Below, piece after piece: positions 35,839 to 43,412 of a stretch of 51,391 nucleotides of DNA. Made by a program: the position numbers and the translations under genes. Origin of the DNA: JBFELO01 sp041552055 (GTDB taxonomy: Bacteria > Acidobacteriota > Thermoanaerobaculia > Thermoanaerobaculales > Sulfomarinibacteraceae); contig JBFELO010000017.1 of NCBI GenBank assembly GCA_041552055.1, positions 1 through 51,391 of the forward strand, written 5' to 3'. How positions within the stretch are numbered: position 1 is the stretch's first letter; each line of letters opens with the position of its first letter. The notes under the pieces were generated by a model. The model was not told the origin of the DNA, did no database searches, and saw nothing but the letters and a program-made list of their open reading frames with translations.

Positions 35839-36724
35839 CTAATGAAACTGCACGTCCGCGAGGTCCCTGCGGATGCTCTGCCGATACTTGTACTTCGGGT
35901 AGCCGAGCACGAGCGAGGTCAGGACCTTGTTGTCCTTTGGGATGCCGTAGCGGTCTCGCAAGAACTTCGAACGATCCACGACTGGTGGAATCAGGCCGAT
36001 GATTGTGGACCCGAGCCCCAGGGAGAGCGCGGCCAGCATGGAGTGGTGGCAGACGAGATGCGCGTTCTCCTCGTACGACATGGTCCAGCGGTTGCCGTGG
36101 AACAACATCAGCACCGGCGCATCGCGCAGGTAGTTGTCGCCGCCGCGCTCGTGATAGACCCCGTTGGCGTGCCGCGCCACATCCACGATGAAGTTTTTCA
36201 GCGTGTGATAATCCTCCGCCCCCGCTTTGAAGCGGATCATGGTGCGGATGATCGGATTGGAGAATCCCTTCACCAGAAACTCGTACTCCTTCACGAACTC
36301 CTGCAACAGGAAGTCGAGCTCTTCACGGTCGGCGATGACGACGACCTCTGTCGTGTGCGGCGGGACGCCCATCGGCGCGGTGGCGGCGGCGTCGAGGATC
36401 TTCTGGATCACCTCGCGCTCCACAGGCTTGTCCTTGAAGACCCGGACGCTTCGGCGCAACCTGAGGAAGTCAAAGAACTCCTCATACCCGAAGGGCTGCC
36501 TGGGTAGTCTTCGAAAATCCTCCATAGCCAGAATCGGCATGGTGAGCGACTCGGTGGGACACACCGCCACACACTGTCCGCACGGGATGCAGGCATCGGC
36601 GCGCCCATCGACGGTGGCCACCTTCTCGTCCACCCAGCTCGAGGATGTCTTCCGGGCAGACTTCGGCACAGATGCCGTCGCCCAGGCACGTCTCCGCATC
36701 CACCACATGCAGCTGCTCGGCCAT
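35839..36724 (-). pseudogene. Ferredoxin-nitroreductase fusion, interrupted by one-base frameshift
   Basis: An N-terminal double [4Fe-4S] ferredoxin joined to an FMN nitroreductase. From ATG 36724 (GAGG 6-7 nt upstream) the frame reads MAEQLHVVDAETCLGDGICA and then EVCPEDILEL. It then leaves frame at GGG 36633-36635 (minus strand CTGGGTGG). The neighbouring frame continues VDEKVATVDGRADACIPCGQ, CVAVCPTESL and the whole nitroreductase (RRSVRVFKDKPVE, GVPPHTTEVVVIAD, GLGSTIIGLIPPVV). Removing one G gives EDILEL-VDEK and restores two full CxxxxxCxxxC/CxxCxxC cluster sites. It could be a recent mutation, programmed slippage or a sequencing error; the rest is intact, so error or recent change is likeliest. 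Confidence 0.8.
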
Positions 36725-36744
36725 CGCGCACCTCGTCGTCGAGA

Positions 36745-36939
36745 TCAGGCGAACTTGCTCGCCGGGAATTTGTACTTCTCGACGATCATCCTCTTGTGGT
36801 CGTCCGGAAGCGAATTCATGTAGGATTTCCAGCCGGGGCAGAAATTGACGTGCCACCGCCAGATGCGTCCCAAGAAGGACGTCGGTCGCTCGTCATACCT
36901 GGCACGAAAGGTACACGTCGCACAACCGGGTTCGGGCAT
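36745..36939 (-). CDS. Small Cys-containing protein, unknown function
   Basis: 64 residues beginning MPEPGCATCTFRARYDERP and ending VEKYKFPASKFA; a CxxC pair near the N-terminus and a third Cys in FCPGWKSY. Aromatic-rich with no membrane span. GGAGG lies 5 nt before the ATG. It stops 20 nt before the ferredoxin-nitroreductase start, so it could be a partner or small subunit of that redox protein. Confidence 0.7.
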   Translation of the reverse strand: MPEPGCATCTFRARYDERPTSFLGRIWRWHVNFCPGWKSYMNSLPDDHKRMIVEKYKFPASKFA

Positions 36940-37108
36940 CTCTTCCTCCTCGATTCTCGCCGCGCAGCTCCGACCATCCGGGGATCGTCAAGAGAGCGTT
37001 GCCCGCTTCTCGCTCGAGGTGCTCGGGGATCGCGCTCTTCAATTCTGCTCCCCATGTCCCGAGTCGTTCGCGACGAGCATACAGTGTCGGGAATTCTCCA
37101 TCGGCCAT
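36893..37108 (-). CDS. 71-residue ORF with DUF169-like C-terminal segment
   Basis: The ATG directly abuts the TGA of the upstream ICMT gene (TGA-ATG), which suggests coupling. Residues about 28-49 (IPEHLEREAGNALLTIPGWS) resemble the C-terminus of the DUF169 protein encoded at 33909-34730 (LEREAGNCVLQTPAWSKLR). The remaining DUF169 domain is missing, and the 3' end overlaps the next small gene by 47 nt. It may be the remnant of a second DUF169 gene or a real small protein. Confidence 0.4.
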   Translation of the reverse strand: MADGEFPTLYARRERLGTWGAELKSAIPEHLEREAGNALLTIPGWSELRGENRGGRDARTRLCDVYLSCQV

Positions 37109-37663
37109 TCAACTTGGATCTCGAAGCAGACCCGGAACGAACATCGGGGTCCGCTTTCGATACTCGATGTACTCGTCGCCGAACCGCTGCACCAGCTCGG
37201 GCTCCTCGATCGCCTTCAACTCCCACACGTTGAAGAGTATGTACAACGGTGTGAAGAAGAACACGAGGGAAAACGAGTCCACGCCGAGTCCCAGGCCGAA
37301 AAGAAACAGGAAGACTCCCGTGAGCATCGGATTCCTGGCGTATCGATATGGCCCGGTGTCCACCACCTTTGGAGGCGGATTGAAGGGTACCGGCGTTCCC
37401 TTGACCCTCAGAAAGTGAAGTGCGGACCAGCCCGTGGCCGCGACTCCCACCGCCATCACCGGTACCGACACCGGAAGCCTCGCGGCCTCCGGCAAGAGAC
37501 TCGGCAGACTCAGCACCCTGTCGACCAGAAGCGCTGCGAACACGAACAAGGCCGTGAAGGCACCGAAGACCGCGACACCGATCGGTGTCAGCAGCGTCCG
37601 TGATCGTTTCGTGCCCGTCGCCGCCCGGTGGAGGAGGTTGATCCAGTGTTCTCGAATTCCCAT
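37109..37663 (-). CDS. Membrane methyltransferase, ICMT/phospholipid type (1)
   Basis: 184 residues with about four to five membrane segments. The C-terminal SAM-binding signature VDTGPYRYARNPMLTGVFLFLFG...EEPELVQRFGDEYIEYRKRTP matches isoprenylcysteine carboxyl methyltransferase / PEMT-like enzymes. ATG 37663 is preceded by GGAGGGG at 5 nt. It could methylate a lipid-soluble substrate at the inner membrane. A second family member lies 0.5 kb upstream in the group. Confidence 0.86.
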   Translation of the reverse strand: MGIREHWINLLHRAATGTKRSRTLLTPIGVAVFGAFTALFVFAALLVDRVLSLPSLLPEAARLPVSVPVMAVGVAATGWSALHFLRVKGTPVPFNPPPKVVDTGPYRYARNPMLTGVFLFLFGLGLGVDSFSLVFFFTPLYILFNVWELKAIEEPELVQRFGDEYIEYRKRTPMFVPGLLRDPS

Positions 37664-37703
37664 GATGACCCCTCCGCTTCGGGTTACAGGATTGGAAACC
37701 CGC

Positions 37704-38192
37704 TCATTCAATCCGTCTTTCAAGGTAGTCCGCCAGCTGCATTCGTGGATTCGCCTCATAGGAAAGCGTCTCCGGAACTGCTCGGCGAGTCATCACGGCA
37801 AGTACAAACGACTCGCAGTACTGCTCGACGGCATCGGCCGACTCCCACTCGTAGACCCCCTGCCAGTCGCCAGTTTCTTCGTCGACCATCCAGACCTTGT
37901 CACGAAACCCGGGGAACCCTCCGATCAGCGGGACTGGAACCAAAGAGAGCAACCGGTTGAAACCCTGGGAAAACTTCTTGAATCTGAACCGAACGACCAG
38001 GATGGCGGGCGTACCGCTTGAGCTAGTGCTTCGAGACAGGTGACGGAAGACGTGAAAGGACTGCCCGCCTTCCATCACCACGGCTCTGCCCACGAACTGA
38101 TGACGCAGACGGAGACGCCCGCGCAGTGCCAAGACGAGAGCAACCATGAGGCAGACGGCCGGGGACCTACGAAGTGCATCTTTCAAGTTCAT
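37704..38192 (-). CDS. YdhR/monooxygenase-like protein with N-terminal hydrophobic segment
   Basis: 162 residues. One hydrophobic stretch (about 12-24), then a soluble part whose end (GFRDKVWMVDEETGDWQGVYEWESADAVEQYCES) resembles YdhR-type dimeric alpha/beta-barrel monooxygenases. That match is by pattern only. The start is unsure: no clear ribosome site before ATG 38192, and ATG 38072 would give a shorter soluble protein. It begins 7 nt after the second ICMT gene ends. Confidence 0.6.
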   Translation of the reverse strand: MNLKDALRRSPAVCLMVALVLALRGRLRLRHQFVGRAVVMEGGQSFHVFRHLSRSTSSSGTPAILVVRFRFKKFSQGFNRLLSLVPVPLIGGFPGFRDKVWMVDEETGDWQGVYEWESADAVEQYCESFVLAVMTRRAVPETLSYEANPRMQLADYLERRIE

Positions 38193-38199
38193 TGCATCG

Positions 38200-38922
38200 T
38201 CACCACGCGCCTGGAATCAACCGATACCGCGTCTTTTCGCAGTACTCGGTATACCCGGACAGTTCGTTCCTCAATGTCCTGTCCTCGAGGGCCGTTCGTA
38301 TGACCAGCAGAACTACCACAACGCAAGCGACGCCAAACGCCACCCATGACCCCAGGACCAGGGACCAGCCCCAAAACGCCAAACTGATGCCCACGTACAT
38401 GGGGTGGCGCACGTACCGGTATGGTCCTTCTGAGACTACCCTATGCCCCCGGTCGGTCTGGATCCTCACCGTGGTTTCCAGGTGGGGGTTGGTCAGCAGC
38501 GCCCCGAGTACCGGGATCATCCCGAGCACGTGCATCGCCACTCCGACGTACAGGAGCGACGACTGCATCGACGTCCACCGAAACCGCACGGCGTCCATCC
38601 CGGCGAGAACGAAAAACGCAACCACCACCACCAGGTATGCCCAGCCAAATGTCTTGTCGAAGCGCTTGGTGTCCTTGCGGCGCTTCCACCGCTCGCGCAC
38701 CAACGTTGGGTTCTTGTTCAGCAACAGCGTCAGGTTGACCGCGAAAGTCAACGCGAGCAGCGCAAGGAAAGCCCAGCCACGTTGCCAATCGAGAGTCCCG
38801 GCACCCCAGAACAGGGGAATCGAGATGAACGCGCAGACCGCCACGAGCCTGACAACGCCTCTGACCCACAGCGGGAGGTCCTTCCGCATGCCGTCGGGTG
38901 GACGTTGCTCTTGATCCGTCAT
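38200..38922 (-). CDS. Membrane methyltransferase, ICMT/NnrU type (2)
   Basis: 240 residues and about six membrane segments. Carries SEGPYRYVRHPMYVGISLAFWG and a C-terminal EDRTLRNELSGYTEYCEKTRYRLIPGAW, the ICMT-family SAM site and Glu/Arg motif. AGGAG lies 6 nt before ATG 38922. With the first ICMT protein, it suggests that the product or a precursor is membrane-soluble. Confidence 0.86.
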   Translation of the reverse strand: MTDQEQRPPDGMRKDLPLWVRGVVRLVAVCAFISIPLFWGAGTLDWQRGWAFLALLALTFAVNLTLLLNKNPTLVRERWKRRKDTKRFDKTFGWAYLVVVVAFFVLAGMDAVRFRWTSMQSSLLYVGVAMHVLGMIPVLGALLTNPHLETTVRIQTDRGHRVVSEGPYRYVRHPMYVGISLAFWGWSLVLGSWVAFGVACVVVVLLVIRTALEDRTLRNELSGYTEYCEKTRYRLIPGAW

Positions 38923-39030
38923 GGCGACTCCTGTTCTGTCCACTCGAGCCTGCCGACTGAAGACAAGACCGGGGCGTCTCCGTCGCCGCGCGGCTGAGGT
39001 GGTTGAATCAAGCTGCTCGCATCTTCACCG

Positions 39031-39738
39031 TCATTTGTTGAGGTGCTTCGTGGCCGGTGCCGTTCCCTTGCGGTAGAAATTGAAATCACAGTGGTCGTCA
39101 CCGGAAGCGAGCGTGCATGGACGTCGAAATTCGGCGTCCACACGGTCGAGAATCACGGGGTAGCCCGCCAGGTCATGGTCACAGCCCAGCTTGCCCAGCT
39201 CGGGACAGCCGAGGGCAGAAAACAAATCGACGTTGGCACATGTGACGACCCTGATCTGCAGCCGGTCCTCCTCGTTCACGATCGTGTCGGACTTCCACGT
39301 CCCTTCCCGGTCCATGGCCTCGAACATGGCTACGTTGAACTCCTTGAAGTTCTCAAAGGCATCGCCCTCACACTGCACCAACTCGTCGATCTGATAGATG
39401 CCGGGCATGCTGTGGATTGCCACCCTTTGGAAGATGCTCTTGAGGAACTCGTAAGCCTCCTCGCGGCCGTTGCGCCTGGCCGTGACCTCAAAGAGAGAGG
39501 CCAACAACACCATCTCCTTGGCGACCTCCGGGCCGATTTCACGAGCTTTATCTACGAGGTCGGGATGGGTTCTTCTGATCCGACGCTGTTCGGCGAGCAC
39601 ACGGATGAAGAAGGGCACCATCCCGGTGAGGCCGAACCTTTCCCGCAGGGCGGAGAACACGATACCGACCTGTTTCCTCTGTGCCTCCCTGGGAAGTCCC
39701 AACGGTTTCCCGTATTGACTCAGCTCGGTGACGTTCAT
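39031..39738 (-). CDS. L-ATC hydrolase-like protein
   Basis: 235 residues. The C-terminal part with CANVDLFSALGCPELGKLGC, DHDLAGYP and FRRPCTLASGDDHCDFNFYRKG is the pattern of the L-2-amino-thiazoline-4-carboxylic acid hydrolase family. Family members are found with many substrates, so ring opening of a thiazoline is only one option. AGGAG precedes ATG 39738, and that ATG overlaps the upstream stop (ATGA 39735-39738). Confidence 0.8.
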   Translation of the reverse strand: MNVTELSQYGKPLGLPREAQRKQVGIVFSALRERFGLTGMVPFFIRVLAEQRRIRRTHPDLVDKAREIGPEVAKEMVLLASLFEVTARRNGREEAYEFLKSIFQRVAIHSMPGIYQIDELVQCEGDAFENFKEFNVAMFEAMDREGTWKSDTIVNEEDRLQIRVVTCANVDLFSALGCPELGKLGCDHDLAGYPVILDRVDAEFRRPCTLASGDDHCDFNFYRKGTAPATKHLNK

Positions 39739-40142
39739 GGTTGCTCCTTTCTCTCCGAGTGCGTCTCGAGAGTGCGTGACCGGGTTGCTGCCAGCCAGCC
39801 ATAGCCCAAGGCCAACGCCAGGAAGAGCGCGACTGTGGACCAACCGAGGCTGTTCGCACCCGCAGATTGACCCCGCGCGGCGATCACACAGCTGATTGCG
39901 TACGTGATGAACAGCGACAATGCAATCGCCCTTTGCGACCCTGGTTTTTCCGCCGTTCGTGCGATCCAGGTCAGCAATCCAACACCGACGAGCGCGGCTC
40001 CCCAGAATTGGTAGACGACCAACCCCATTGGGGTCAACGAAACCCCATAGGTTGCCAGAAGTTGCGCCGGTGCCAGGATGCACGCGATGCCCGCGAGGAC
40101 CGCGACAACCGCGTTAACGAGTAACAAGGTACCGAAGCCCAT
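39735..40142 (-). CDS. Four-span membrane protein, unknown function
   Basis: 135 residues and four hydrophobic segments (about 5-24, 41-60, 72-91, 100-120). No motif that I can name; it loosely recalls small DoxX/DUF4345-like membrane proteins. A strong GGAGGTGAGC precedes ATG 40142. Coupled to the downstream L-ATC-hydrolase-like gene. Confidence 0.72.
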   Translation of the reverse strand: MGFGTLLLVNAVVAVLAGIACILAPAQLLATYGVSLTPMGLVVYQFWGAALVGVGLLTWIARTAEKPGSQRAIALSLFITYAISCVIAARGQSAGANSLGWSTVALFLALALGYGWLAATRSRTLETHSERKEQP

Positions 40143-40250
40143 GCTCACCTCCATCGGACAGTGGACATGCGATGCAATCCGACGCCTCACACGTGGCGAT
40201 CGGGACGGATGGATCAAGAAACGCCATGACGATCGTCTCCTCTCTTCCGG

Positions 40251-40532
40251 TCAATTCTCGGCCGTCATCTCTTCCCACACCGTGTGCTCGACGAGCCCGA
40301 AAGCCCTGAGCGCTGATGCGAGTCGGAGGGCGAGGGTGCTCTGTCCATTCCCTCTGCGCGGTTTCACGTGGCGGATATGAACACCGACGTCGGTTTCGAG
40401 CCCTTGCCGCCGATAAAGCGTGACGACCTCGGCATCTGTGCCTTCCGCTTCGATCGATTCTCTGATCCGCTCTCCGAGAGTTTCGATCGGTTCTCCAGAC
40501 GACCGTAGGTGCACGATCTCCAGGGCGTTCAT
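40251..40532 (-). CDS. Small conserved-looking protein, unknown function
   Basis: 93 residues, beginning MNALEIVHLRSSGEPIETL. The size and alternating strand/helix pattern (ALEIVHLR, helix, AEVVTLYRR, ETDVGVHIRHV) look like a ferredoxin-like dimeric alpha/beta barrel of the ABM kind, but no signature is certain. GGAGG lies before the ATG, which overlaps the SDR stop (ATGA 40529-40532). It is followed by 108 nt without a gene. Confidence 0.65.
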   Translation of the reverse strand: MNALEIVHLRSSGEPIETLGERIRESIEAEGTDAEVVTLYRRQGLETDVGVHIRHVKPRRGNGQSTLALRLASALRAFGLVEHTVWEEMTAEN

Positions 40533-41383
40533 GACCGCCTCCTCGAATAGATGGCCTTGTGCAGCAGAATATCCCGCAGCCCGACCGGCAGCCATGCGAG
40601 GTTTCTCATCTTCCTTGCACCCGGACCGATCAGGTAGTGGGTTTTCGGCTTCACCGACATCAAAGCCTCGGAGACGACCCTGCCCACTTCACGGGGAGCG
40701 ATCCCCGGCAGGTCCTTGACCTCCCTATCGAAGAACTCGATGAGAGGGGAGTACAGGTCGACGATCGCGGGATCTGCCGTACGGATCATCCTGTCGCGAT
40801 CGGCGACGATCTTGCCGAGGACCGCGGTGTCCACCTTCCCGACCGCAATGCACGAGACCGAGACACCAAAGGGTCTCAGCTCGACCCGCAGGCTATCGCT
40901 GATGGCCTGCACTGCGAACTTGGATGCCGCGTACACGCTCTTGTCGGGGACCGCCAGCAGACCGTGCCCCGAGCTGATGTTGACGATCCGCCCTCTGCTC
41001 CTCCTCAAAAGAGGCAGGAAAGCCTTGGTGACAGCGAGCAACCCGATCACGTTGACGTCCATGAGCTTCCTGATGTCCGGAACGTGAACGAGCTCCAGCG
41101 GCCCGTTGAGCGACAGCCCCGCGTTGTTGACGAGGCCGGAGACCTCCCCCGACGTCGCGTCGGTAATGGTTGCGACCGCGGTCGCGATCGATACGTCATC
41201 GGTGACGTCGAGAGGAATGGGGGTCAGCCTTTCAGAGGCCATCTTCTTCAGGGCCTCACCGTCGACTTCTTTGCGGACGCCGGCAAAGACTCGGCAACCC
41301 TGCTGGTCCATTTGGAGTGCAGTCGCTCTGCCGATGCCGGATGACGCTCCCGTGATCACGATGGGGAGTTCACGGACGGTCAT
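40529..41383 (-). CDS. Short-chain dehydrogenase/reductase
   Basis: 284 residues, classical SDR. NAD(P) site TGASSGIGRA (12-21), NNAG, catalytic Ser in IVNISSGHG and YAASKFA (Tyr-x3-Lys). The C-terminal part (KTHYLIGPGARKMRNLAWLPVGLRD) is typical of SDRs acting on steroid-like or lipid alcohols. It overlaps the upstream reductase gene by 14 nt. Confidence 0.92.
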   Translation of the reverse strand: MTVRELPIVITGASSGIGRATALQMDQQGCRVFAGVRKEVDGEALKKMASERLTPIPLDVTDDVSIATAVATITDATSGEVSGLVNNAGLSLNGPLELVHVPDIRKLMDVNVIGLLAVTKAFLPLLRRSRGRIVNISSGHGLLAVPDKSVYAASKFAVQAISDSLRVELRPFGVSVSCIAVGKVDTAVLGKIVADRDRMIRTADPAIVDLYSPLIEFFDREVKDLPGIAPREVGRVVSEALMSVKPKTHYLIGPGARKMRNLAWLPVGLRDILLHKAIYSRRRS

Positions 41384-42251
41384 CTCGTGCCTCTTCGTTC
41401 TCGTATGTGGACGCCAGGCTCTCGAAGTGAGCCTTCAGTCGGCGGACGCCCACGGCAGGCGCGACCGCATCGCTGGTCATGGCAGTCGTGAAGAACGCGA
41501 GCAGCTCACCTTGGTGATTGCTGAAGATTCTGGTCAACCCAACCACCAGCCTCATGACCCACGCGGGGACAACTGTGATCCGTCCAGGTTTGCCCAGCGA
41601 CTGAAACGCGAGCTCCGCGATCTCGCGGTATGTCAGGACCTCCGGTCCACCCACGTCGATCTCGGTCTCTGTGCCCTCCACGGCATCGACGCAGGCGACT
41701 GCCAGGTCGGCGCCGTGGATCGGATTCCCCCTGTTGTCACCTCGTCCGATGAGATGGACCCGGCCCTTGTTCGCCATTTCCAGGAACTCGCCCATGTCCG
41801 AGAAGTAGCCGGTCGGCCTCAGCACGGTGTAGTCGATCCCCGAAGCCTTGAGCTCGTCGACGAAATCCTCGTGCGCCCTGACGATGTCCAGATGCAGCAG
41901 GTTGGGGCCGTTGAAGACCGAAACGTAGATGAACTTCTTCACCCCGGCCCGGAGCGCGACCTCGAGCAGGTTCCTGTTTCCCCGGTAGTCGACGTCGCGG
42001 AAGGTCAGCCCGTCCTTCTGCCGGGTGATGCCGATCGACGAAAAAACCACGTCGACGCCGTCGCAGATGTGCGCGAGCGTCTCGGGTCGAGTGACCTCGC
42101 CCTGGACAATCTCGTCCAAGCAATCCTGAACATTGCCGAGCTTCTCGGGCGAGCGAGCCAGGGCACGAACAAGGTAGCCCCTGGCCTTGAACTCCTGTGC
42201 CACGAATCCACCGAGATAACCAGTGGCACCCGCGACGAGTGCACGTGTCAT
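41370..42251 (-). CDS. NmrA-like atypical SDR (NAD(P)H-binding)
   Basis: 293 residues. Begins MTRALVAGATGYLGGFVAQEF (GATGYLG nucleotide-binding motif), then VDVVFSSIGIT, NLLEVALRAGVKKFIYVS and YTVLRPTGYFSDM. No YxxxK pair in the usual place, so it may be a reductase or a nucleotide-sensing regulator. The ATG shares its A with the preceding TGA (TGATG). Confidence 0.87.
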   Translation of the reverse strand: MTRALVAGATGYLGGFVAQEFKARGYLVRALARSPEKLGNVQDCLDEIVQGEVTRPETLAHICDGVDVVFSSIGITRQKDGLTFRDVDYRGNRNLLEVALRAGVKKFIYVSVFNGPNLLHLDIVRAHEDFVDELKASGIDYTVLRPTGYFSDMGEFLEMANKGRVHLIGRGDNRGNPIHGADLAVACVDAVEGTETEIDVGGPEVLTYREIAELAFQSLGKPGRITVVPAWVMRLVVGLTRIFSNHQGELLAFFTTAMTSDAVAPAVGVRRLKAHFESLASTYENEEARDDRP

Positions 42252-43231
42252 CAGGCTACCTCCTTCCGGTCCACAAACGGTTCCTGCCGCGGCACATGTT
42301 TGAGCAGCGCGTCCAGGCAGGGGGTCTCCACCCCGGCAAGGCTTTTGAGAACGGCGAACTCCTCTGTGAGCTCGAGCAGCTCGGGCCCGACCACTCGGGC
42401 GTGGAGCCCGAATCGGATCTCGGCGCTGCGCGAGCCGAACAGCCTGCTGAAGACCAGCGGCTCCATCCACCGTGGCAACCAGTAGTAGAGATTGAACACC
42501 GGGGGCCGGCGCCTGCGATACCCGATCGCGCGCAGGACATTCCCGGCCTCACGACAGGCGCGGCAGTAGGAGTGGATCGCCTGCTTGTCGGTCGCCACCG
42601 CACGAAGGTCGCCGCCCCTCATGAAGATGATCCCTGCAGTGGGAGCCATGAAGGCGAAGTGGTACTTGAGCCATCCGTCCATGTCGTTTTCGACGCTCAC
42701 CTTGATGTCGGCCGTCTCGATGAACCTCGCGATCTGCAGGGTTCGTTCGCGAGTCACTCCATTGATCTCACCAATGTAGATCTCGCCGAAGGGGTCGTTG
42801 CGCTTCGTCCGGTCCATGATCACGAGTTCGTCCTCGCGCAACCCTCCACCGGCGCCCGGAAAGCCGAGCACCACCCGGTCAGCGGGCAGATGATCGAGGT
42901 ACCGGTGAAAGCCCCCGACGTCGTTGCCCAAAAAGAGGATGTTCTCGAGATGCGGATTCCGAGCCAGCACCGGGCAGACAGCGATTCGACTGTTCCGCTG
43001 CATGGCTACGACAACGAGGTCATAGCGGTCCTCGGGATTCAGCCGGTCCACCAACCTCGGTCTGGCAGTGAGCCGCTCTCCGGTGAGACCGTCGACGATC
43101 TCGATGCCTTTCTGTCGGAGTGATCGGCACGTCTGATTTCGAGCGAGGAGCGTGACGTGTTTGCCAGCCTGATGCAGGCGGAGAGCCAGCCATTGTCCGA
43201 TGGGTCCTGCGCCATAAATCAGCGTTTTCAT
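42251..43231 (-). CDS. Ketopantoate reductase-like dehydrogenase (ApbA/PanE family)
   Basis: 326 residues. The N-terminal Rossmann motif GAGPIGQWLALRL (8-20) with LLARN suited to NADP(H); DLVVVAMQ, ENILFLGNDVGG, and a helical C-terminal domain (NDMDGWLKYHFAFMAPTAGII) carrying the family Lys. True PanE makes pantoate, but the context here suggests another 2-oxo compound. It is first in the long leftward group, immediately after the sigma54-type promoter; GGAGAGGAAG precedes the ATG. Confidence 0.87.
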   Translation of the reverse strand: MKTLIYGAGPIGQWLALRLHQAGKHVTLLARNQTCRSLRQKGIEIVDGLTGERLTARPRLVDRLNPEDRYDLVVVAMQRNSRIAVCPVLARNPHLENILFLGNDVGGFHRYLDHLPADRVVLGFPGAGGGLREDELVIMDRTKRNDPFGEIYIGEINGVTRERTLQIARFIETADIKVSVENDMDGWLKYHFAFMAPTAGIIFMRGGDLRAVATDKQAIHSYCRACREAGNVLRAIGYRRRRPPVFNLYYWLPRWMEPLVFSRLFGSRSAEIRFGLHARVVGPELLELTEEFAVLKSLAGVETPCLDALLKHVPRQEPFVDRKEVA

Positions 43232-43260
43232 GATTCAGCTTCCTCTCCGCTTCGACATTT

Positions 43261-43276
43261 TGCGAACAACGTGCCA
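43261..43276 (-). promoter_or_regulatory. Sigma54 (-24/-12) promoter of the accessory operon
   Basis: On the minus strand: TGGCAC-GTTGT-TCGCA. The -24 element is perfect and the -12 element keeps GC, with GG-N10-GC spacing (consensus TGGCAC-N5-TTGCA; one mismatch). The expected start lies near 43250, leaving ~20 nt of leader with the GGAGAGGAAG ribosome site for the reductase gene at 43231. The divergent gene encodes a sigma54 activator, which supports the call. Confidence 0.8.
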
Positions 43277-43323
43277 ACTCATGAATTTGTTTGATCCCAA
43301 CAACTTGTGGAATGTGATCTTTG

Positions 43324-43369
43324 TTGATTGTGCTATTTGGTAATTATTGATTGTTGTATTTCACAATTA
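43324..43369. promoter_or_regulatory. Tandem 23-nt direct repeat, likely activator binding sites
   Basis: Two adjoining copies (43324-43346 and 43347-43369) share TTGATTGT, TATTT and AATTA; 18 of 23 positions agree. The 23-nt period is close to two helical turns, so bound dimers would face the same side. They lie about 75-120 nt upstream of the predicted sigma54 start, the usual place for enhancer sites. The surrounding 43277-43395 is strikingly AT-rich. Confidence 0.65.
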
Positions 43370-43412
43370 CAGATAGAATTATGAATAATCGTAACTGGGA
43401 GAGCTGTCACCG

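Noticed and set aside
42251..43231. Calling the first operon gene panE
   Set aside because: Only family-level motifs are visible and the setting is not pantothenate synthesis, so no gene symbol is given.
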